Shown here one piece after another: positions 56,954 through 64,000 of a stretch of DNA of 64,000 bases; within the stretch, counting starts at the first letter, position 1; the number at the start of each line of letters is the position of its first letter. The stretch spans positions 32,869,648 to 32,933,647 of the forward strand of contig NC_092673.1 of assembly GCF_964355755.1 (NCBI RefSeq), written 5' to 3'. The notes beneath the pieces were generated by a model. It ran no database searches and was not told the DNA's origin. It saw only the letters and a program-made list of their open reading frames with translations. Source of the DNA: Antedon mediterranea. Lineage: Eukaryota; Echinodermata; Crinoidea; Comatulida; Antedonidae. A program made the translations under genes and the position numbers.

Positions 56954-56969
56954 ATATACAAATTGTTTT
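56954..56969. repeat. Left target-site duplication of Tx1-like copy 2
   Basis: ATATACAAATTGTTTT, repeated exactly at 58811-58826. Confidence 0.85.
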
Positions 56970-58621
56970 CGATTTTATTTGGAATAATAAAAAACAGAAA
57001 AGATAAAAAGATTAACATTAATCAATGATTATAATAGTGGTGGAATAAATGCTCCAGACTTCAGATCTCAAGTCAAGGCACTACAAATGTCATGGCTTAA
57101 AATATTGTACAATGATGACACTTCAAAATGGAAGTGTTTACCTAAAATGTATTTTAACAAAATAGGTCCAAGAGAGGTTATTGAAAATATATCAAATGTA
57201 AAATATAAAGAAACACATTACAGTAGTATGCCTTTATTATATAAATCAATGTTAAAGTATTTAGCTGAATTCAATCAATATTCTGTCAAAATGTCACTTT
57301 CCTATGAACAAATTATAGAACAACCTATATGGGGCAACAACTTGATAACACACAATGGTTTCTCACTCCTTTATAGGAATTGGATTAGATCTGGTATAAC
57401 AAAGATGAAACATATTATAATTGATAACAGATTTATTAATACAAATGAATTACTATTTTTGTTAAATATCAAATCGAATTGGATTGCTGAATATTGTCAT
57501 GTCTACTAAAAGCAATACCACGAGAATAGAAAGATATAATTTATTCAAAAATTGATAATGTAAAAGTTAACGAAGTTATATCAATACAGTATAGTAAATT
57601 GAGTTGTAAAAACATTCGTCTCTTTTTTATCAAAGAAAAATGTAAAGAACCAACCAAGAGTAAAACAAAGTGGGAAACACATTTTAATATAGCGAACGAT
57701 TGGACACTGACGTGGAAAAGAAAAGTAAATGATATTAAAGATAACAAACTTAAAACAGCTAAATTTCAAACTATTGCATTGTATTATTCCTACCAATAGA
57801 AGGCTCTTTAAATGGAATATTAATAATACAGACACTTGCACATGCAATGTAATGTAATAGAAGATGATAAACACTTCTTTTACCAATGTACTGAAGCAAA
57901 TGATTTATGGAAATACATTAATGTTTATACCACATATAAGTTTGGAATTGAGGCAAACTTTCAAAATATTGTACTCGGTACCGGAAACAGATATGTTGAC
58001 CACATGTTCTCTCTTGGATGCTTCTGTATCTATAAAGGACACATTTTGAAAAAAAGTAAAGAAATGGAATTATGGTTCACTTTCTCGCCTCCTTTTGGCA
58101 GAAAAAAATAATAGGTTATACCTTAACCGACTATTATAATACGGTATATTCTACAGAGGTTTATATAACGCTGTGCAATGCCAATAGGTGGTTAAATCTT
58201 TATATAGAATTATTAAAAAAAAAAATGAAAATAAATGAAATAAATATTAAAAACAAAACGAAACGTAACATATAAGTAAGCAACAAATATAACCATGAGA
58301 CATAAAACTAAAACACAAGAGTAAGGAAAGAATTTTTTTTAAAGCTTACTATAATTATTTGAATTTTATATTTTTATTTATGTTCTTATTGTAAAAAAAA
58401 AAAAGAAAGAATTAAGAATAATAATTGTATTGCATTTTATATATTGTAAATATTTATTTATTTATATACCTTGTGGGTATGTATGTATGCATGTGTGCAA
58501 TCATGTACTCGAATATATGCACTTGTGTGTTTTGTACAGAGACATAGACCTATTGTAGAAAGGAATAGTTAAAATAAAAGAAAATAATGAAAAAAGTGGA
58601 TAATACATATAAAAGTATAAA

Positions 58622-58641
58622 GTATATATATATATATATAT
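58622..58641. repeat. (TA)n microsatellite
   Basis: A TA run inside the 3' UTR of Tx1-like copy 2. Confidence 0.7.
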
Positions 58642-58784
58642 TTGACCGAATTGTTTCGATCAAATCGTACTAAAGATAAAAGAAAATACAAGAAAATAAC
58701 AGAACAGAATAACAAGGGAATATATATTTGGATGAAGTGTAAAATCATTGTATTGATCATTTGAGAATGAAATGAATAAAATAG

Positions 58785-58798
58785 TGGTTAACGCCACA
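58785..58798 (+). other. 3'-terminal hairpin of Tx1-like copy 2
   Basis: GTGGTTAACGCCAC: 5-bp stem including a wobble pair, loop TAAC, followed by AAAAGAGAAAAAAA. Confidence 0.6.
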
Positions 58799-59164
58799 AA
58801 AGAGAAAAAAATATACAAATTGTTTTTTCCTAGTATTTCTTTCAGGTAAAAACTTCCACCTTAACAAAGACTTGGTTTAACTTGACTTATTCACTGTATT
58901 ATACTCACTTAGAAATCAATCGAGATTTAGAAAACGTCAAATTTTAACTATATTTCAGGAGCTGTAAAAAACTATACCTTGGTTAAGTAAAATCACAACG
59001 CCCTCTCTCTGATTGTTAATAGAAATGTTATAGTTTGCAGTATCAATGTTTTTAATTTTCTGAGGGGTCCCAAACAGGATGAAGTTACATTTTTTGTGGT
59101 TAAGAGAAAGTTTGTTAGCTGAAAAGTATTGAGACATGAGGGTCAGATTGGTATTAACAGTATT

Positions 59165-59395
59165 AAATAATTCCAATATAATTTCAAATGCCTTTAACAA
59201 ATATTTTTCTGAAATCGGCCCTTCACTTGCTAATAAAATTCCCAATAGTAACAGATCATTTAAAAACTTTTTACCCAACCCTACCCCTAACTCAATATTC
59301 TTTACTCCAGTCAATGAGGCCGAAGTTTTTAAAATCATTTCTATACCTTTAAAAACAACAAATCACCCGGTATTGATGGTCAACTCACCTTGAAA
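59165..59395 (+). pseudogene. Inverted internal block of the CR1-like element
   Basis: On the plus strand this encodes NAFNKYFSEIGPSLANKIP...FFTPVNEAEVFKIIS, the segment that lies between endonuclease and RT in such elements. Its neighbours on both sides read on the minus strand, so the block is inverted in place and the RT core next to it is lost. Confidence 0.75.
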
Positions 59396-60713
59396 ATTGA
59401 AAGAAGTATTTGTATGTGTATTATTTGATTTATTGAGCAGGGAATTAATTGATTTCCAAGTTGCCTTAATATCATTTTTGTGTTTGAGAAACGTTTTGTG
59501 AAAATGATTTTTTTTTGCAGCTTTAATTGTAGTATTTAATTTATTACGGAATTGTTTAAAGGCTGTTTCATTTTTTTGGGTGGGACAATGGATAAATTTA
59601 GAGTCTGTTAGTTAGTATGTCTGTGTTTAATTGAATTAAGTAGGCCATTAGACATCCATGACTTTAATTTATTTATTTTTTTTTTCGTTTTTGAGGAGAG
59701 GAAAGTGTTTATCATATATTGATTTTAATATAAGTTCAAAGTGTGAATAAGCCTTATTTGGGTCATCAGTGTTAATAACATCAGTCCAATGTTGGGTGGA
59801 AATTTCAAGACGAAAGTTTGCCAGTGAAGTAAGGTTAAATTTTCTAAAAGTATAGTTTTTATTTGGATTAAGATTATGGAAGGAAGCATTGAGAAGAGAA
59901 ATATTGAAGACAGGAAGATGATTGGAAATGGTATTTAGTCTGATTAGTAAAAATGTTGTCTAATAAAGTGGCAGAAGTTTTACTGATACGGGAAGGTCTA
60001 TGGATACAAGGAAGGTAATTATTACTGAAAAGCGAGTTGATAAAATCACGAGCATTGTTGTCAGTATCGTATTTAAGGATATCGATGTTGAAGTCTCCAA
60101 GAATGTAGACAATCTTGTTATTGTTGTGATAAAGAGGAAAGCACAGAGTCAAGTTCATTAGTAAATTGTTTAGGGTCAAGGGAAGGCGGTCTATAAATGG
60201 TTCCAACAAGAATATTGTTTAGGTTGGGTCTAACAATTTCAATAAAGATAGATTCAGAAGTAGAGGGTGGCAGAGTTAGATCATTTCTAAGGAAAAATTC
60301 AAGGCCATCACGGATATATAAGGCAACCCCACCACCGTCTTTATGAGTTCTATGGTTGGAAACAAAATGATAATTGGGTAGCTGGACTAAAGGGTTGTCA
60401 TGTTTGAGCCATGTTTCGCTAACACCAATAATATCAAATTGGTGATTAACTATTTCAAGAAGTTGTTTGATTTGGTCAAGATTTTTTAAAATGCTTCTTG
60501 AGTTAAAATGGATAGTGGAAAAGCATTCGTGAGATTTAATATTGGTCGGGAACTGACTGGGATTGTAATATTTAGAGAGGTTTTGGTCATTAAAAAAAAA
60601 AGTGAGTATCCGGATCCACATTTGTAGTAAAATTATCAGATCTGTTGGAAAAATGGAAAAAAAAAATCAGAAGACATAAAAAATGTATAATAATTATAAT
60701 AAAATAAAAATAA

Positions 60714-60785
60714 AATCAATATAAATCAATATAAATCAATATAAATCAATATAAATCAATATAAATCAATATAAATCAATATAAA
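60714..60785. repeat. Minisatellite, ~7 copies of ATAAATCAAT
   Basis: Perfect 10-bp tandem units in the 5' region of the CR1-like element. No spacers, so not a CRISPR. Confidence 0.9.
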
Positions 60786-61018
60786 AAGCAATTGAAGTAT
60801 GTAGATAATATACACCACATTTGTGATTGAAACAATTCAATCAAGAATCAATAATTGCAGAAAAATATGAGTTAAAAGTTAGGTATTAAAAAATAGATGA
60901 TAAAGAGAAAATAAATTCATTTATTTTGAAGGTAAAAAAGTTCAATAGTAAAAGAAATGTGGAAACAGAAATAATTACAGAGAAAAATCAAACAGTGTAA
61001 TTAGTTAGGCAATCACTT

Positions 61019-61316
61019 TGTTGTGATTTTAGGTCGGTGCTGGAATGGCCTGATAATGAAAGCTACTAGGCTTACCTTAACAGTCCCGCTTGTCCTAAAT
61101 CACACAAGTATCCGGAAGCAGTAAATCCAAATATCTTGGTCAATTCCGGTTGCGTCCGTTTCTCCTTGGTTCCTGCTTCGAATAGAACGGTTCGGCCGGC
61201 GTCGAGGCCCCACGTTAACATTTGCATACCCCCTGTATGCAAATCAAGCTATCGGGGCGACGCCCTCGTTCGGTCGGAGGGGTGGTCTGTTTACCCAGCG
61301 GGCGCCGTTCACAACA
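61019..61316 (-). mobile_element. 3' LTR of a Ty3/gypsy element
   Basis: On the minus strand it starts TGTTGTGAACGGCGCC and ends CACAACA, so the termini form the perfect inverted repeat TGTTGT...ACAACA. It is 298 bp and richer in GC than its surroundings. A purine tract lies immediately upstream. It contains ATTTGCATAC and its reverse complement 5 nt apart. The 5' LTR lies outside the window, so LTR-LTR divergence cannot be judged. Confidence 0.75.
61220..61244. promoter_or_regulatory. Inverted octamer pair in the LTR
   Basis: ATTTGCATAC and GTATGCAAAT face each other across 5 bases. Each contains the ATGCAAAT octamer bound by POU-domain factors in animals. A regulatory role in LTR transcription is inferred. 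Confidence 0.5.
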
Positions 61317-61330
61317 CTCCTCCCGTGTTT
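61317..61330 (-). other. Polypurine tract of the gypsy element
   Basis: Minus strand AAACACGGGAGGAG directly abuts the TG of the LTR, the expected primer site for plus-strand synthesis. Confidence 0.65.
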
Positions 61331-61548
61331 GAAAAGCGGGCACCCCGTCCTGGGTCCACCTCGGGGGTAAACCAGGTGATTTTCGTACGTGAAAAAATAC
61401 CCGATACCCGTAGCTATGTAGACTGCTCCCAACGATCTCTTCAGATAGTCAATGGCCGTGGGACATGCCAGTAGCACCGTCCCCTGCTTCCGTCAGCAAA
61501 CGGCACCTGGTCCCTGTCTGAGAGAGAAGAGAAAATAAACGCGAGTAC
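61331..61548. other. Gypsy 3' internal non-coding region
   Basis: Between the pol stop codon and the polypurine tract. No env-like frame is present. Confidence 0.6.
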
Positions 61549-63471
61549 CTAATTGTTAACCGAGGACTTGCAGTCCGCACATCGATATAAGTCGATGTCC
61601 AAGGCCTCAGATGGTGCAATATTCACACATGCACCATGGTACCACACCTCGCAATAGTCACATTGTATCATAAATGAGCCGGCCCAGGGCTGGCGACATA
61701 GACAATACAACGGTCCTGCATCCGGATCTGTAGGTGGAGAGAGAGGGGGTAAATGAAAATCAGCCAGCCATTTGGGAAGTTGTCGATCCCGACAGGGCTT
61801 CAGCTTATCATGATTTAACACCACCGTCTTATTTCTCAGCTGCACCTGAAATAAACAAGAACTAATAACGTTAGTAATAATACCGGGCCCCTTCCAGGGG
61901 GGACACAATTTCTTGCACTTTTTCTGAGGGGTAGCGTTGTCAAGAACGTAGACCTTGTCCCCGCATTGGTATGGACGTTCCAGCACTCGAAGATCATAGT
62001 CCCGTTTCATTCTCTTCTGAGTCTGCTTTAGCGTATCCCTAGCGATGCCATGGGCATCACGGGTCGCTTTCACCAAATCTGCAACGTAGATAGCGGCTTC
62101 CTGCTCACCAGTGGACCGGCATTCTCCGAACATGAGATCAGCTGGTAAATTAACCTCTCGGCCCAGCATCAGCATGTTTTGAGTAAAACCAGTCGAGCGG
62201 TTCACCGTGGCGCGTAGTGCACCAGCAATCTGCGGGAGATAGACATCCCAGTCTCGTTGTCTCTTCCCAACGAAGCATCGTACAGCATCCATAAGTGTGC
62301 GATTAAATCGCTCTACTTGACCATTAGCCGACGGTCGGTAGCTTGTCGTCCGGGTCTTGTGGATCTGTAAAACTTTACATAAAGATGCAAACAATTCACT
62401 CTCAAAATTTCTTCCCTGGTCTGAGTGTAACTGAAAAGGTACACCGAATCTAGAGAAGAAGTCCCTTACTAGGGCTCTAGCGGTTACCTCCGCAACCTGA
62501 GACGGGAGCGGGCTGATCTCAACCCATTTTGTGAATTGGTCGACCATCATAAGAACGTAAATATTCCCCTGTTCAGTTTTTGGTAACGGGCCGAGGAAAT
62601 CGATATGTACGCGTTCCATGGGAACGCCGGCCTGGAATTCAGTCAACCGGTGTCGACCTTGCCGAGTAGCCTTCTTGCTTCTATTACAAATATTGCAAGT
62701 CTGTACATACCTCTGTATATCCCCGCCCATACCGTACCAGAAAAACTTCTCCTTCAATCGGAACTTGGTCCGGGCGACCCCTTGATGACCCGCCGACGGC
62801 AAATCATGATGTAACCGCAACCAGTCCAGAACAGGTGCCAAGTCAGGATCACTCGTTTGATGTTGCCGTAGCTCATCCAGTGAGTAACCCCAACACTCGG
62901 CTCCCTTCGGCCGTAGCTGTACTGCAGCCACTCGTCCACCATCATCGTCCTGTAGGAAAAAAAACTGAATCGTACCGTTAGTAGCAGTCCGTGATACCTC
63001 TATACTTACTTGTCCCCCGGGGTCCCAAGGAACATCGTCCCCTGGCAGAGTACCCTCCAGGTGGTCCACGGCTACCTGTTGTACGTGCGCGATGGGCACA
63101 ACGTCGTCCACTTCATCCCGGAACGCTGACCATCTCGCATCCGCTCGTTGACAGTACGAACAGCCCCCACAGGGAAGCCCTTCAAGCGCAGGCCGTTCGT
63201 GGCTACTGTCATGAGTTTCTGGTCGGCGAGAAAGAGCATCGGCGTTGCCATGGTGTTGCCCTCGGCGGTGTTCAATCAGCAGGTGGTACTGGCTCAACTC
63301 CTCGATCTACCGAGCGAGTTGCCCCTGTGGCTGCTTGAAGTTGAGGAGCCAGGTCAGGCTGTTGTGATCAGTCCGCACTCTAAAAGGTCTGCCTAGAAGG
63401 TAGTGCCTAAAATGCCTTGTCATGAACACAATTGCTAGCAACTCCTTGCGTGTAGTGCAATAGTTCCGTTG
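61549..63471 (-). pseudogene. Ty3/gypsy pol, RNase H end and integrase with C-terminal PHD finger
   Basis: The minus strand begins inside RNase H (TTRKELLAIVFMTRHFRHYL, RTDHNSLTWLL). An in-frame TAG at 63307-63309 stands where LAR-W-IEEL is expected. From the next Met (63297) the frame is open for 582 residues. These include the end of RNase H (HHGNADALSRRP), the integrase H2C2 zinc site (GHQG...YVQTCNICNRSK), and the core with D233, D293 and E329 in D,D(35)E spacing. A GPY/F-like module (LCPPWKGPGIITNV) comes next. The last ~50 residues (C532-C576) are a C4HC3 PHD finger: YCLCRQP, MIQCDYCEVWYHGACV, YRCADC. No chromodomain is visible. GC is higher than neighbouring DNA. The upstream part is cut off by a Tx1-like 3' end. 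Confidence 0.85.
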
Positions 63472-64000
63472 TTTTTTTTTTTTTTCTCTTTCGTGGGGGT
63501 CACCCACATTTATTCATTCCTTTTACAAATATATATTACATAACATACATACATTTTTATAAAATAAAGAACAATAAAATGCAACATAACAGCTAAAAAG
63601 GCACTATATCTATACATGTACATAAAATCGATGGAGTAAAAGTATGCTTTAAAAACGTACATTTTATGTTTATTGCAAGTTATAGTAAAAGTACAACTAT
63701 TTATCATTTAAATTTACTTTATATTAAGAAATGTATTAAAAAGTAGCTGTTTCTTTTATTATATCTTAAATCAGTACTCACAATTTGTTTCTTTATTTCT
63801 TTTGACCTTATATTACATCCGTTACAAATATATACACACATACACACATTAATATACCTATTTACATTTACGAATCAGTTTAATATAGTTATTATAAACA
63901 CATTATATGCTACTTTTTATGTTTTGGCCTTGTTTAACATTTGTTTCATTCCACTATTTCTATTCCTTTAAAGTTCTTTTCTTACTATGTTGGCCCTTTA
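63472..64000 (-). mobile_element. 3' end of a third Tx1-like element, inserted in the gypsy pol
   Basis: On the minus strand the hairpin GTGGGTGACCCCCAC (63493-63507) is followed by GAAAGAGAAAAAAAA (a run ending at 63472). This matches the 3' termini of the copies ending at 51440 and 58810 in layout. The rest of the visible sequence is AT-rich 3' UTR. The body lies beyond the window, so its coding state and target duplication are unknown. Confidence 0.65.

Larger units (their letters stand above)
56970..58810 (+). mobile_element. 5'-truncated Tx1-like element, copy 2
   Basis: Flanked by a perfect 16-bp duplication. Contains only the C-terminal ORF2 portion: FDFIWNNKKQK at the break, then LTLINDYNSGGINAPDF, KALQMSWLKILYNDD and QPIWGN. 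The CCHC region follows as CN..EDDKHFFYQC...LW. Multiple frame changes make it a pseudogene. The 3' UTR ends with the same hairpin and AAAAGAGAAAAAAA as copy 1, so the two are one family. It lies in the 5' UTR of copy 1, on the opposite strand. Confidence 0.85.
51440..59009 (-). mobile_element. Full-length Tx1-like non-LTR element, itself carrying a second Tx1-like insertion
   Basis: Inserted in the CR1-like RT frame with a 5-bp duplication TGATT (51435-51439 and 59010-59014). On the minus strand it starts GAGAGAGGGCGTTGTG. A 5' UTR follows (split by the copy at 56970-58810), then ORF1, ORF2, a ~530-bp 3' UTR, a hairpin GTGGTG-TTTG-CGCCAC and the tail AAAAGAGAAAAAAA. Without the nested insert it is ~5.7 kb. 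ORF1 carries a frameshift and ORF2 carries an in-frame stop plus frameshifts, so it is inactive. Confidence 0.8.
59015..61018 (-). pseudogene. CR1-like element, endonuclease and flanking parts (5' side of the Tx1 insertion)
   Basis: On the minus strand the endonuclease occupies 60621-59874: IHFNSRSILKNLDQIKQLL, FDIIGVSETWLKH, DGGGVALYIRDGLEFF, ESIFIEIVRP, GTIYRPP, YILGDFNIDIL and SRISKTSATLLDNIF. A linker follows (59870-59400), then an inverted block, and then LMSQYFSANKLSLN...NISINN up to the Tx1 junction. The RT core is missing. Upstream (60622-61018) is non-coding with a minisatellite and ends at the gypsy LTR. Together with 50580-51439 this is one dead copy. Confidence 0.8.

Noticed and set aside
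60714-60785. CRISPR-like array
   Set aside because: Contiguous 10-bp tandem units without spacers in a eukaryotic retroelement.
61331-61548. env gene downstream of the gypsy pol
   Set aside because: Only ~220 bp of non-coding sequence lies between pol and the polypurine tract.

Overview
The window is eukaryotic, AT-rich (roughly two thirds A+T by eye) and dominated by transposable elements, with few host genes. The best guess at the source is a marine invertebrate deuterostome, perhaps an echinoderm. The reasons are a very-large-inducible-GTPase (VLIG/GVIN-type) gene pair, dense CCTAGGCCTA-type repeats, CR1/L2-like and Tx1-like non-LTR elements, a probable Penelope-like remnant and many MITE-type DNA elements. 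This assignment is inference; no single marker proves it. I recognised no rRNA, tRNA or CRISPR.

Host genes. Two VLIG-type genes lie in tandem on the minus strand. The distal copy (22218-26945) is intact: one exon, 1575 codons, with P-loop, DTEG and a C-terminal Cys/His cluster. The proximal copy (2439-7079) is a colinear paralogue broken by one in-frame TGA and two single-base frameshifts. Both have the same splice-acceptor layout just upstream of the ATG, so the family probably uses a non-coding first exon and one giant coding exon. A second host gene is supported by four phase-compatible exons on the minus strand (37575-40129). They encode membrane segments resembling the choline-transporter-like SLC44/CTL family.

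1-8.1 kb: a retroelement tail, the broken VLIG copy, and an 895-bp inverted-repeat transposon with an 8-bp target duplication. 8.1-16.9 kb: a CR1/L2-like retroelement whose 3' UTR is split by a 7.26-kb near-palindrome (two 3.54-kb arms, 183-bp loop, 6-bp flanking duplication). 17-22 kb: low-complexity DNA, a Penelope-like fragment with a hammerhead-like core, a Harbinger-like MITE and a hAT MITE. 22.2-27 kb: the intact VLIG gene. 27-36 kb: reverse-transcriptase (RT) fragments, including a non-LTR element that pairs an L1-type ORF1 with a CR1/L2-type ORF2 and is cut by a 3.09-kb DNA transposon. 36-50 kb: SLC44-like exons among MITEs, duplicated segments and a dispersed CCGAC-hairpin repeat family.

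50-64 kb: a deeply nested stack. A CR1-like element is cut by a full-length Tx1-like element (51440-59009, TSD TGATT). A second Tx1-like copy lies in the 5' UTR of the first (16-bp TSD). The CR1-like element is also entered upstream by a Ty3/gypsy element of higher GC, whose integrase ends in a PHD finger instead of a chromodomain. The gypsy element is itself interrupted by a third Tx1-like copy. Insertion order can be read directly from these junctions.
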